NCBI GenBank assembly: GCA_024529925.1
Contig: JAFEUB010001207.1
Span: forward strand, 996,697-1,060,696
Direction of reading: 5' to 3'
Length of the DNA: 64,000 nucleotides
Origin: Ophthalmolycus amberensis
Lineage: Eukaryota; Chordata; Actinopteri; Perciformes; Zoarcidae
The position numbers were made by a program, and so were the translations under genes. Numbering within the stretch: the stretch's first letter is position 1; each line of letters starts with the position of its first letter. Shown in pieces: positions 36,861 to 50,008 of this stretch. The notes beneath the pieces were generated by a model, which searched no databases, was not told the origin of the DNA, and saw only the letters and a list, made by a program, of their open reading frames with translations.

Positions 36861-37124
36861 CTATTGAAGTTATTCCTTTTTTAAATGTTTTAGACGAGTC
36901 ACTAATCACTTTAAAATAGTGATTATAGCTGATTTAACTTACAGACATGAGATTGATCTTCTCATGTCACTCTCTTTATACAATGATATAAATTCATCCC
37001 CGTTTTATTGATATCTTACGAAAAGTTACTCCTCATTTTTCGTGCATTTTTCCTGCAAAAGTCCAGCAACATGAGTCTGTTTTGGCTTGTTACATGCATA
37101 CTGTCTTTTCAAAATAAACTTCCA

Positions 37125-37385
37125 TCTTCACAGGAAACAACTAAGGTTTAGGCGATGAAACTACTTCGTTAGGTTTAGGAAAAGATCGTGGTTTGCATTA
37201 AAATATCTACTGAAGTGGCGTTGCTTAAGTACGGAAGTCACGTCACAAATAAATCAACATTGGCTTCTCGTTTCACACACGGCACAAACTGCGGCCTCCT
37301 GGAGGAAACACCAGTGTTAGTTTGACCCATCCACCTCTCCTCATCCCACCCGTCCTGTGTGGAATTCCACTCATGTTGTCGCTCG
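37125..37385. repeat. Teleost interspersed repeat inside the giant element
   Basis: Text such as GGTTTAGGAAAAGATCGTGG and AAGTCACGTCACAAATAAA is recalled from a widely dispersed fish repeat (class unknown to me). If correct, another element nested here after or before the giant element formed. Confidence 0.4.
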
Positions 37386-37790
37386 CTAGCTATAGCATAT
37401 AGCATCCTGGGCATCACTGGGAATCACAACACCGCAGCTTTGAGAGCACTTATTTGCAATTGCGCATTAACGTGATTCACCAATGATTTAACTTGCTGCT
37501 AGGACCACTGATTCACCAAACCTGCTTGCTTGCAGTCTCTGTTCCACCACAGTCCCCGACGCTGCTCTCATGATTCATTTTGTTTCTGAAGATAGATTTG
37601 ATTTTGTAGCGAGTAACGAAGGTTTCAGGGGAAATGTATCGGAGTAAAAGTATCGGTTTTCTTTTCAAAATGTAGTGAAGTAAAAGTAAAAGTCAACAGA
37701 AATATAAATAGTAAAGTAAAGTACAGATATCCAAAAAAACGACTTAAGTACAGTAACGAAGTATTTCTACTTCGTTACTATACACCACTG

Positions 37791-37798
37791 CCCATGAT
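37791..37798. repeat. Right target-site duplication CCCATGAT
   Basis: It directly follows the right terminal inverted repeat and matches the octamer at 11371-11378. Removing the element plus one copy would restore a continuous host sequence. Confidence 0.8.
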
Positions 37799-38249
37799 GC
37801 ATTGGGTCGTGTCTGTATCAGAGGATGTGTTGCTGACTGGGTGTGATCTGAGACCACGCACAATGGAATAACATGACATCCATCCTAGTGTCATTCAGAT
37901 CTGTGCTGTTTGAGCAGCTTCTGAAAAAATATATTCTAAAACATCTTGAGTGTAATAAATAATGTGTGGATTATCCTTTGCACACTAGTATAGTATTGTA
38001 AGTTGTGCGTCCAGAACAATCCATGGATACACACAGTTTTATCTCTTCTTTTACACATTCAATGTGGCTTCTGTAATGTTAATAGTTTGTCATCTGCAGG
38101 CCACAGTGTTTATTATTCCCCCTGATCACCAAGGCATTTAAGAACAACTTTCAAAATCCAAAAGTCTTGTTCACTGTTGTGTTTTATGGGATTTAAATAT
38201 TAAAATTATTGTAAGAGGAGATACATTTTGAAATCTTGAGCTCCATAAC

Positions 38250-39345
38250 AGAGACATTTCAATTTGTTATTCTAGCTCTAAAAGTACAAAAGCAATAAAA
38301 ATGCTTTATTTGTTCACCTCGCTCAGAGGCCTCCGTACCATAATAACCGTATTTTAATAATGAGCAGCTGAAGTCAAACGGCAGCTAGTAGCGCCACAGT
38401 TTTACACTCTGGCTCATGTTATCACAGTTTCATAAGCGTGTAGGAGAACTACAGTGGCCTTCAGGTAACGTAACAACAGGAAAGGCTCTCTCTGTGTTTG
38501 ATTTGTCCGTTCTGGGCTTCTGTAGAAACATGGCGGTGCAACATGATGGACTCTTTGATGAACTCATGGACAACATGATGGACAACATGATGAACTCTTT
38601 GAAAAAAAAGGCCAGCAGCGTGCTGGGATGTCCACTGGATACTGTGGAGGTGGTGGGAGACAGGAGGATGATGGCGAAGCTCTCATCCCTGACGAGCCAC
38701 GCCTCCCACCCCATGCAGGACACTCTGGCAGCTCTGCACAGCTCCTTCAGTCACCGGCTGATTCACCCCCGGTGTCTGAGGGAGAGGTACCGCAAGTCCT
38801 TTCTCCCCGCTGCTGTCAGGCTGCACAACAAACTTCTCTCGGTGGACCACTAACACTTGAACACTTGAACACGAACACTTTGCACACTCTGAACACTTTA
38901 ATTCATTCACCTGGTGCAATATCTTATCTAATCCGTGCAATATCCAATACGTTTTAAGTATTTACCTGATCCGCCTGTATATTCTGTATATTCTGTATAT
39001 TCTGTATATACTGGCATATTTAGTATATCTAATACTCTTCTTACTGTCTTATTTTATTACTGTTCTACTGTTTACTGTTTAGTTTATTATATTACTTGAT
39101 TTTTATCTTTATTTTATTACTTGTGAGCAATGCTGCTGTAATCCTGTAATTTCCCCACTGAGGGACTAATAAAGGATTATCTTATCTTATCTTATCTAAA
39201 AGGACCTGCTGCCTTTATGAATATGAAGGGCTCATTCTGAGCTAACAAAAAACACACATTCACGAAGGAAAGAATAGTTAGGAATATTATATTCCATTTT
39301 TGCTCATCGATCCCCTGCAATGCTACACACTGTCCCTTAAGGAGT
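38250..39345 (-). repeat. Old interspersed repeat interrupted by a LINE tail
   Basis: The reverse strand starts at about 39345 with AAGGGACAGTGTGTAGCATT and continues to about 39198. The family text then resumes at about 38545 on the far side of a LINE 3' fragment (GTTGCACCGCCATGTTTCTA). It is recalled as an abundant teleost repeat, and the copies at 3350 and 5457 look related. Its outer limit near 38250 is approximate. Confidence 0.5.
38545..39197 (+). mobile_element. 5'-truncated LINE 3' end with (TTATC)n tail
   Basis: An open frame ending at the TAA 38851-38853 encodes a conserved retrotransposon C-terminal motif of the type HPMQDTLAAL...HPRCLRERYRKSFLPAAVRL, which I recognise from fish non-LTR (L2/CR1-like) elements. 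It is followed by an untranslated tail with ACTAATAAAGGATTATC and a TTATC pentanucleotide tail, the usual 3' signature of such insertions. The reverse transcriptase and endonuclease domains are absent, so this is a dead 5'-truncated copy. It is inserted into the older repeat that flanks it on both sides. Confidence 0.8.
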
Positions 39346-40240
39346 ACATTTATTTTACGAAGGTGTCTCTGTGAAAGTCCCACCTCTCACTTTATATTTA
39401 AAAAGCTCTCGGCTCTATTTTTTTTACAATAAATACATATTATAATAGGTACATAAAACATAGCATTTCTACCAGTAGAGACACATTTTTCAATCTGAAT
39501 TACTGTTTAAAATCGGAAAAGTCTGGATCATGAAAAAGTCCTCGCTGACACAAACAGCTTATTTTCTTGATTATTCTCAACCCCTCAGGCTGTAAAAAGC
39601 CTAATCTGTCAAATGTGCTCTCATCTGAGAGCTGGATGTCCCAGGCCGTAAAGATAGCCATGTTATAATACATCCCAGTCTGAGTGCGCTCAGTGTGTGT
39701 TAATAACATGTGAACTGTTATGTGACTGCATGTGTTTGCTCTCGTAGGGCCGAGGCTTTCAGACAGGAGGTGTAAACACCCTCCACAGACTGAAAACAGG
39801 GATTATGCAGATTTTGAAGCAAAGGCTGGGAGGGAGGGGTCAGCATCACGTTTGTGATCATTTGGCTTTTTTCATTAGCATCTTGCTAGTTGTCTTCTGT
39901 TGTTATTTGAAATTAATTTCAAGAGGATCCTATACTGTGGATTTTAAAAGTGTATCTGTTTTTTATATCACCTAATTTTCAAAGCTAGTCTCGAATGCTT
40001 CAGAGTGTGATTTTCAATCATTTTTGTCACTGTGCAGTTTTACATACAGGTTCACAACAATGCATTCTGGGTATGTGATTCCACTCTGATCTGTGGCAGA
40101 ATGAGCACAGTTGATACAATCAGGATTTAATGTGGAGGTAGACCGATAAACAATGTGCCACCTTACTACACACACATCTCCTTCCCCCAAACCTCCTCCC
40201 TCCCACCACCTACTTCTGTCCTCATGAATATTGGGGAATT
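39346..40240. other. Intergenic DNA upstream of FEZ1
   Basis: No coding frame or repeat was recognised. A GGGAGGGAGG-type purine tract begins at about 40250, just downstream. The promoter of FEZ1 is presumably near 40200-40500 but no TATA box is convincing. Confidence 0.4.
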
Positions 40241-40399
40241 AATGTGTGTCGGGAGGGAGGAGGGAGGAGGCAGGGACAAAGGGAGAACGAGAGGAGAGTG
40301 AGGGAAGAAAGGGAGGGGGGGCTAATATCGTCACAGGCCTGGCAGTGCGCAGCCTCAGTGTGAGCTGGGCTGGCTGCCTATTGATTGGAAAGCAACGGG

Positions 40400-40643
40400 C
40401 TGTGGGAGGACACATAAGGGTAGCTGTGGGCTAACGGGTGAGGGGAGGGATACAGACCGAAGCTCACACCACCATCTTCACGTCCCTGATTCTGTTTCTC
40501 TGGCGTTCTCCCTGGAATGACTGTGACTGCTGCTGCTCGTCGGTGGGTTTTGCAGCGGAGGGAGGCTTAGGCACAAATTCTCCTCTTCTGAGAAGATCCT
40601 GCCGACACACCAAACCAGAACAACAGCGGCACATCTACCGCAG
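40400..40643 (+). other. fez1: Probable non-coding first exon of FEZ1 (start approximate)
   Basis: The sequence CTACCGCAG followed by GTAATC at 40644 is a good 5' splice site, preceded by a GC-richer 400-bp region. The FEZ1 start codon lies in a later exon whose acceptor at 44577-44578 precedes 29 bp of 5' UTR, so at least one upstream untranslated exon is required. The transcription start is not visible, and another upstream exon could be used instead. Confidence 0.45.
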
Positions 40644-43600
40644 GTAATCTGTTTTCCTGTTCTACATCCTGCTGGTCCTTCTCCCAGCCCTGACCTCCCT
40701 GAGGTCCTCCTTGTTGTGCATCATCTTCCCTCCATCCCTGCCTTGTAACCATGGTTTCCTCCATCTCTCCTTCTTCGCTCTTCGCTGCTCTTTTCTCCCT
40801 CCCCCACTCTCCTCTTTTCTTTTTTCTCCCTCTGATGAGCTGATGACATGCACTTGCTTGATTTCCATTTCTGCTATGGCGGCCAGAACAATGATTTGAA
40901 TTGGAATCTGTTCCAGTTATATTTGTGTGGGACAGAATGATTCCACAGGCATTTTCAATACAAATATGATTTTGGTTAAGCAGGGGTCATACTAGATGTG
41001 AACAATGATTTCATTTCATATTCATGATACACAGCAGATTGTTTTAAATAGCACTTGTATATGTGTCGGCATTGTTCTTGTACAAATAAGGTTCTTTATT
41101 CAGAATTAAAGAAACCAACACGTCAAAAGACGGACTTTCTTCATATGACAAGCATGATGGTGTCATCGATGCTTTCCAGATCTGCAGTGGAATCGGTGTT
41201 GGATGTGTTGTGTGGTCATGTAGTTGTGCTCACCCCTCCCACGGAGTGATGAGTGTTTTGGCTCCATGCATTAAATGACCTCTGCTGAACCCTCGTGATT
41301 GGCTCTTTTTTAGACCTGCGTTCTTGTGGAGCACCTGTGACCACCACCACCTCTCGCTGTGAAGGTCACATACCCAAAAGAAAAGGTTGACACACATCCC
41401 AAACACACACTATTGCAGACATTCGATCCCTGCACATCTCAAACAACATGCTGCTGTCCACTTTAATGTGGATGCTGTGATTCCACTCCCTCTCTTCATG
41501 CTAGAAGAACATATCCCAGAGTCAATGGAGCGAGCAGTAAACAGACAGGATGCAGCATGACTGAGTGCTGTTAGCAAATTCAATTTGTCATTTTTTCACC
41601 CTGTCAAATTTTCAAGCAACAGTGCATCAGTGCCAAAAGTCCCAGTGGCAAGGTTAGAGTCTGTCGCTAAGGCTCCTTATTTGAGAGACCAAATAACCTG
41701 AATTGGATCTGTTGACGGACAGGATTTATTCAACATGGAGTCACTTTCTCGGCAGAGACATTACAGATAAACTCCAAGACAAAGATGAAGCAGAGGCAAT
41801 TAAAAAAGGAAACACAGCAGTTTTGAGAGGGCAGAGCTGTAGGGAGAGAGCGGACGAGACTCTCAGCACTTTGCTGAGTGGAGTGATGGGAGGAAGAGGC
41901 TGCACAAGCTTGTTTTTAAATGGGCTCCTCTGTACTCACCCACTTAGGCCAGGCCACGGTCCAGCAAAGCACCAAGGAGGAAGTTTAGGCTTCAGTAGTG
42001 TGATGACGCTGCGTCAGACAACCTGACCGAGGTACACGAGGAACTTCTCTAAAATGTCTGACTGCAGCATGTCCTGCACAAGAATGATGCCGCTTCATTT
42101 TGCAGGTTTACACCCATTCATGCTGTTTAATAAGATTACATTTCATTTTCAATTACAAATAGCTCAAGTGGCAAAATGGAAAAAGTGTTTCAGGGCATTA
42201 TTTCATTATATGCACGATCAATATTCTATTATCATAAAACCATCATTGAAAAACCATCATTAAATTAGATGAACTATCAAAACGTTACAAGCAAAGACTC
42301 ATCATTTTGGAATTGGGAAGTTTGGAAACAAGGAATATCTTTACCAATAACAGGCCTCGAGACTTCTTGGCTCCCCATGTGGTGATATGTCCCACAGAAC
42401 CATCGGAGCTACTGTGGAGATGGGAACTTGATTTGGTATAAAATCAGAGAGGTGGAACATATTTATAATGATGACCAGAGTGTTTCCTCTACTCCAGTTT
42501 ATTGAAGTATTAAAGGTAGCAAGTCCATTCTTACCCCAAACATGTTTGTAAGAGTTCAACAAGAAATGATATAGATTTGTTTTACTGCTAATTCAATAGA
42601 CCATGGGACGACAGTTTCACGAGTGTAACTAGAGAGAATGTGTTGTGTTTTTTAATGTGGGAGTCCTGAGTTGTCCTCTGCACATACCTGAGAGTGTCAA
42701 CTCCTTTGTCGGTTCACCGTGGGAAAGAAAAAAAGCTTCCCACCAGTTCATTAACTGTAATTATTGAACAGCACAAACTAACAATGAAACCACTAAGATT
42801 TCATCATTTCAAAGAAGAAGAATCTTACATTTAAATATCTCCACCATCTAGCTCCACCCATTTTAAACACATTCATAACTAGACGTCACCGTTCCATCAC
42901 TAACACCAGAAGTATATCAGAAGGAAACGGTAGGACTTTAAACAAACTGCATTCTCAATTAAAGGCACAACCCTGTGGAATTCAGGATTTCAAAATGTTC
43001 TCTATTACAGTCAAGTCCAGGATAGGAATTGTAATGGTGACACCGACTAGTCATTATTTATGAACTCAAGTCAATGCTGTAAAGGGTTTCTGTTGTTTGT
43101 CTCATCTGAATCTTCGTTAGTGTGTCTGTTATAGACGTGTACAGTACATCGGACACTGCTCCGGAAACTCCCTGTTCCTTTGCACTTGTCCCTTACAAAT
43201 AAACTAATAATTGAAAAATGGATACACAAAGCATTAAAAACCAAGCAAATTAACTTGGACCTCCTGATTTCCTGTCTCTTTGTAAGGTGCTATATTTAGG
43301 TTTCATACCTTTTCGATTATGTTTAGAAGTAATTTTTTGAAGTGTGTCCCAGAACCTCAAAAGTGCTTTGGGGCGTATAATTGTGATGTAAGAATGTATC
43401 ATGGGACGTACACTAACATTTGCAACTGATACTTAAAATGAGATTGAAGATGAGTCCATCCCTCTGAAGCAGAATCATTCTCAGAGCAGCATTATAATTA
43501 TCTGACTCCATTTATGACACAATTTATTGAAAGATAGATTTTTACACCCAGATATATTTATGTTTATATATCAAACCCCTGGAAGGACCACTTGAGCAGC

Positions 43601-44578
43601 CATGAAGACGATCCTTACTGTGATATATTCTACACTATGACAGTTCATCCTTTCATGTCAGAATCTTGGAAACCTCATCTGTTTACTGTAAATCCCAGGA
43701 GACGTAGTTAATTAATGTGGTTTACCAGTAGAGCCAACTGGTCCGGTCCCCTTTGGGACCTGGTCCCCTTCTGGCACATCTACCTCCATCTCCTATTTGT
43801 GTAGACAACATGGTGCCATTCCACATGAGGTGAGGCAGGCATGATTGAGGAGACTCCAGATAAATCCTTGTGGTTGTTGGTGGATCGAACAGATGAGGAC
43901 TTCTGAGCTCTTTCTCATCGGGTCTTTCCCTTTAAAACACATTTTCTGAAGCCAGTGGTGTTAGGTCTTTACAACCGGCCCAGTGCATGTTATTATAGCG
44001 GCCCTGGTCACGTGCTTCTTCTTCTATTTGTAAGGCATGACTGCTCGCTCGGCTTGCAGATGTGCTCAGCTTGCCAGTCTTGCCAGATTTTGCCCCTTAA
44101 AGCTACAATCTGACAATCTCAATATGACAAAAATACCAAAATAAAATAAAATTTGTCTAATTGAATAGTTCACTTTACAGTTCATAAATAGTTTTTATAG
44201 TTTATGTAGAACATCATTGTGTTATAGGTTGCTACCGACTATTTTTCCCCAAAATGCAAACCATGGATGAAGAAGGTTTTGCCTTCTAGAGAGTTAATAG
44301 CAAATGGCCCCAAAGGGAAACTTACAAGTTTGTCCTTGGACACAGTTGCGTTACCAACATAATAGTTTGGATGGATTAGCCAATGCATTGTTGGACCTCA
44401 CTATTCCACATTGCCTCTGTATTGCCCATAAGTGTATTCTCCTGGCTGCAACAGTTGCAATATCTCATTAAACAGCTGGTGATGACATCTGAAGCACTAG
44501 TTTTATAAGCTGTGCTGATTTAGCAAACAAAAGTGCATCAAACACTACAGTATATGCCCACTCTCTCTCTCTGTGCAG
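40644..44578 (+). other. FEZ1 intron 1
   Basis: About 3.9 kb, ending in a good pyrimidine tract and CAG acceptor at 44576-44578. There are no coding exons. Short open frames are unsupported. The 42300-43250 part looks like degraded repeat material but I could not name a family. Confidence 0.5.
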
Positions 44579-44607
44579 GGCACAGAGATTAACAGACGGG
44601 GGTCACC

Positions 44608-47600
44608 ATGGAAGCCCCTCTCGTGTGTTTGGATGAGGAGTTTGAGGACCTCCGGCCCTGCCGCATGGATGAGCTGGACCACCCGGCGCTCAAACACACC
44701 TCTTACTCCACCACCACCACCGTCCCCCTGGCCTCTATCACCCGCGAGGACTTCTCAGAGCTGGAGAACTTCTCTGAGATGATGAGCTTCAAGTCGATGG
44801 AGGACCTGGTGAATGAGTTCGACGAGAAGCTCAATGTGTGCTTCCATAATTACAACACCAAGACGGAGGTCCTGGCGCCCATACGCAACCAGTCGCACAA
44901 CCAGGAGGATGAGCAGAGGCTGCAGGATGAAGAGTGAGTGGCCACAGTAGATGTTGTTTGTCAAAATATTCATCGTATTTTGTGACATTTGTCAGTATGT
45001 TAATATGTATTTTCAAGCCTTCAATGTGCATAACTGAGGTCTGAATTGATCTGATAATGCTCAGTCTGAACTGGCACGTCTAGTTCATCAAAAAGCATTT
45101 GCATCAGTGTTCTTGGCTTAAAAATAGATAACTTGACAATACAAACAGTATCTACCAGTATGTTCCAGTATTTTCAACAAAATACCTACATTTGGTTGCA
45201 TTTGGGCTTTGTGATGCAGCCTGGAACAAAATAAAGTGATCAAAATGACCACAAATATAGAGTCATCATATAATACCACAGCCGAGACTATTCCTCCAGC
45301 CTTTTATGTTAATTGCACACTAACATAGGCATTGAGCCGCCATCAATACCATGCACAGCACACCCTCAAGTCCCAAAACAGTGGCTTAGCACACGACAAA
45401 GGCCTAAATATGTCCACACACAGACCCGGTCCGTCAGCAGCATGACCCCACCCTCCCCGGCTCCACGGTCATGCTGAATTATTCAATGTGCAGCGCTGTA
45501 CGCCTCAGTTAGCTTTGGCTCTATCGGTGTGTCTCCGTCTCTGCCTCTCCACCAGCTGACTGCCAGATCCTCCTCCTCTCGCTAGCAGGCTCTGAGGCGG
45601 AAACACACACGTCTTCACACTGTGGGGATATGAATCATGCTAAAAATAGCCCCACCGTAGGTGGAAGAGGAGAGCTTTACGGATGGGAATCACATCATTC
45701 TTCAAACACAATTAAATTGCTTGTAAAAAGAGTTTGTATTGATGACTAGAGCTTTGACTGAGTAGACCACGGAGCTGATGGTGGATGTGAGTCCTGCAGT
45801 ACTACAGTAATCTGCATGTTAGGACCAAGACATGGACCTACTGCCTTACACTGATTTGTTGAGGCTCTGATTAGGAAACCAGTACAGATATGTCCCAGTC
45901 AAACATAACAACTCTTGTCATTAACAATGACTCATTGTTCCTCCCTGTTCATAACGATTCTCATAATCCATCAAATCAAGTGAGTCTCAATCACTAGATA
46001 TGTATTCACCTCAAGCAGCTATTAATAGAAACTAAGACCGTACTGATGTTCATAACACGGAGGCATGTTATGTTAAATATCTAGTCTGATTTAAAGACTC
46101 TTGCGGACCCACATAGATAATCAGCAAAAATGTGAATCTGCTGTTTGGCTGAAAACAGTCTGTCGCTCATTTTGGCCTAATCCCCAGTTGCTGATTTCTC
46201 TTCAGGCTGAGGGCCAAGACATACAGCAGGACAGCTTTGTGACATGGAGTTCCAGTTCCTGCTGGCCACCGTCACCAAACACGTCCCTCTGTTACGCATG
46301 TTCTTTGTGTGTTGTTGTGGTTAGTTTAGCGGCGATTACTGATTCGATTTTTTTTAAATGGCTTTTTATGAGGCAAGTGACATTTTATTTAACGTGTTCA
46401 GTTTCAAAAATTATATGTTTGAAATATACTCAGTTTGATGAAAAGACCAATTTCATTATCGTTCCTTACACAGTAGCTATAAAAAGTTACAGCCGGCCTG
46501 TTAGCGTAGCTTAGCATAAAGACTAGAAACAGGGGGACAGCTAACCTGGCTCTGTCCAAAGATTAAAAATCCAGCCATGAGATAGTCTCGCATAACCCCC
46601 CATAAAACCACACATTCTCATTTCACAAGTAAGCAGATGTGTTTAGCTTTGGACTGAGCCAAGCAACTTTCCCACAATTTCCTGTGTTTATGCTAAGCTA
46701 AGCTAACTGTCTTTAGCTACATGTTAAGCAAACACAATCTTCTCCTCTACCTCTCAGAAAGAAAGTGATGTTTTCTCATGTCCAGAACTGTTGTGATGAC
46801 TTTTCTACTGTTAGTTCATATTTTTTATTCTAGTTTCACTATTTTATCAGCGGTGGTATTTCTGTCAAGATGATAAAAGTTAAGAATAACTATTGTATGT
46901 GCAATCTGCAGCAGCTGTGATTGTTTTTTAGAAACAAATGCTTTGGTCTGTGTATGATTTGTTTTCTTTGGGTGAACCGGGTTCATTTTATAGCACTGTT
47001 CCATACTAACTGCCGTAAAGGGGAATTACACTTTGACATAAACATTTAAGGAAGCAAAATGCAACAATTACAAAATTCCACAGTACAAAAGGAATTCTCT
47101 GACATGGAAATGTTTCATAAGATTCATTTAATTTCCATTCTGGACAACATTTGTTCAATTCAATGTATTTTATTTTTGTATAGCCCAAAATCACAAATTA
47201 CAAATTGGCCTCAGAGGGCTGTTATTGCTTCGTTTTCATCTCAGAGCATATTGAAACGTTGACCCTGTTCATGTGCTGGTGCACGCAGTAATGACATGCG
47301 GGCATGGCTGGTGAGGTCAGCGGTTGGCTGAATGGTGTCCAGTGTGTGTCCGGGTGTAGGCAGTGTCACTGGGAGCAGGCCTGAGCCAACCTCTTAGCGG
47401 AGGAGGAAAAAAACCACAAAGGAGACTTCTCTCCCAGTTTGATGTCATTCGTCCTCGGACAGACGCTTGCGCCGGGTTGCAGTCAGAGTCCACTGGCACA
47501 ATGATGTGAGAAGCTTTATCTAATCTCTGCTAAGGATACCTTTTACTGAGTAGTAAGCTGCTTTTTTCTGTTGTGCATTGTTCCTCTGCAGCTGCGTATT

Positions 47601-49959
47601 GACCACCATCATTGACTTGCCACCTTGAAATATTGACTATGTTGCAGGCTGCTGAAGACAGGACTGAGTAGACCTCCTTGTAACCAGGGAGATGAAACAA
47701 CACACCGAACTTTGGCCTAATGCTCTTATATAATATATTACTACAGCGTGTGTGGATGCACCAGCTTCAGTCCTTTAGAGTTGAGGCCAGAATAGGGTCT
47801 TGATACTTGTTTCTTTATTTCTCTGTGGTTCTTGCCCTTGCTTACATGTGTGCATGTTTGTGTCTGTGTATTGCGTTGCAGTGTGTGGGATGCTCTAACC
47901 GACAACTACATCTCCACCTGGGACGGCACCGACTCAGAGGGACTCAACGGCAATCTTTCTGAGCAGGAGGTACATGTCACATCACATCTTTCTATTTGGT
48001 TTAGATCTGCTGTTAGCCTAATCATAAGTAGCTTTCTTTTTTATTTTGGAAAGAAGAATTTCATTGGGTATTACCTTTTACCCACGTTTCTTTTTCAACC
48101 ACAAGTAGCATTATTTTTCATTTGAGGTGCCAAACCGAGTAGATGGCTGCTTCATTTTCTCTGAGGCTTGATCTCATGCTGACTCTTAAAGACGTGCTTG
48201 CCCAACCTTGACTGGTCTGCCATTCAGCAGAGGCCTCCCTCTTTCGCCCCTCTCTTAATTGGCAGTCAGTCCCATACAAGCTGGACAGCAGGCACTTAGC
48301 AGTCAGGGCCATGTTTCAGCCTCAGAGGGTTCTTGTGAGAATGCATCATGGTGCTCAGATCCTGCCTTCAGTTGAGTGGTTGGTATTCTCTCTCAATCAA
48401 AAAGATTATACCAGAACAGCCTGTGCACACTTTGAATTATTTTATTTTTCAACAAATATCAAATGGCAAACCTTTCAATGTACTTTCTCACTATTATGCT
48501 GAATCAATAATTAGCAGGACACTCAGACAAAGCCTTCTTCCACGCTAGGAACTCTGTGCGGCTGTAGTTTGGCGCAGCAGTGCTTTGAGCTAAATGCTAA
48601 CATTGGCAACGTCCCTATAATGACTTTTAACATGCTGATGTTTAGCAGGTATCCCTTTTAACATGTTCACCATCTTAATTTAGCATGTTAGCTGTAGAGT
48701 TAGTTTCCTGTATTTGTATCCACCCACATGTTGTTCATAACACTTCCAGATGAGGTGGAGGGATGGAGAGAGAGGCGAACACACTCATACCACGACCACT
48801 CTGGAGACAGGAAGTGTATACCAGAGTTCTGATATGCGTCATCTTTGATATGGAGTACAATGTCATGTTGTTGACCTGATGATGGTGCTCGATGAAACAT
48901 TGAGGGATCACCATTGTGATTTCAATTCCTCCTGAGAGGAACATGAAAGTCTGAACCAAATTTCAGTTGTTGGTGTCGTTAGAGGACAATTTGGCCACAT
49001 TGTAAACATGAGTTTATGGTCTCAATCTCTAGTTTCAAGTCTTCTTCAGTACAGCATGATGTTCATTTAGTACATGATGGTCCATTTAGAGTCACACAGA
49101 CCATAAAGCAGGGGATGCTTTAGGGCGGGGCTACACAGTGATTGACAGGTTGTTGCCACGGTGTTGTCTGGGAGTTGACTGGGAGTTGTCTGGGAGTTTT
49201 CCTCTTACAACTTTAACCCTTTCACCGTGTGTTTAAGTTCATGAAACTTAATTGTAACATTTCGGTCTATAAATCTCTTGTTGAGTGTTCAGTTGTACTT
49301 AGCTTCACTCTCTCGTGCCTCTTCTGGTTGCAAAATACCAAGATAATGACAGCCAAAAAGTTAAATTCAAGGTTTTAAAACCGTAGTCCACAAACCAATG
49401 GGTGACATCACGGTGACTACTTGTACATTCTGTGGTCTCAAAGTCATTAGGATACAACATCTGGGAACAATGAATGTTTCGGTCTGGACTGGCAGATGGA
49501 CATCGCCATCCCTAAAGCCAATGTCACAGATGTCTTCACATCACAGTTAACTTCACATCACACTGCATGAAAGTCATATTATAATTTATAATTAATAAAT
49601 AAGATATAAACTATTGAAACGCTTGGCATATGAAATAGTCTTTTAAAGTGATACTAAATAATGTAAACCCTTTCAAATATTAAAGCATGAGACTTTCAAA
49701 TGAGCATGACTGATCTCTCCCAGCGCAGTTCTTTTGGAAATTGATTGTGGATTTCGTTTATTATTCCAGCGCAGATAGGCCATTTATGACTCTTGTTTGC
49801 CTCATTTTCTTCGTCAGACACGCTGTCACAGCCAATCTGTTTGTTGTTCACACGTTTCTTCTCATATTCTGCAGATCCACGAAAAAGAGGAGGAGGAGAT
49901 GAATGAGAAGAATGACAATGCCAACTGCCTGAAGGAAGAGCCTCTCATCACAGCTGATC

Positions 49960-50008
<49 letters not shown>

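Larger units (their letters stand above)
11379..37790. mobile_element. Giant (26,412 bp) non-autonomous hAT-like transposon
   Basis: The left terminus reads CAGTGGTGTATA at 11379-11390 and the right terminus TATACACCACTG at 37779-37790, a perfect 12-bp terminal inverted repeat. The 8 bp outside each end are identical, CCCATGAT at 11371-11378 and 37791-37798, as expected for a hAT target-site duplication. CAGTGGTGTA ends and the right subterminal text (GTAACGAAGTA..., ACTTAAGTACAGTAACG) resemble, by recollection, a common teleost hAT family. No transposase ORF was recognised, so it would need an enzyme in trans. The interior holds subterminal palindromic and CTTGC/CCTCC arrays, a 23-bp satellite array and ten higher-order units. 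Alternative: a small hAT element whose interior expanded by tandem amplification. The limits rest on TIR plus TSD only. Confidence 0.78.

Noticed and set aside
38416..38853. A 145-residue host gene
   Set aside because: The conserved C-terminal motif and the (TTATC)n tail mark it as a 5'-truncated LINE 3' end.
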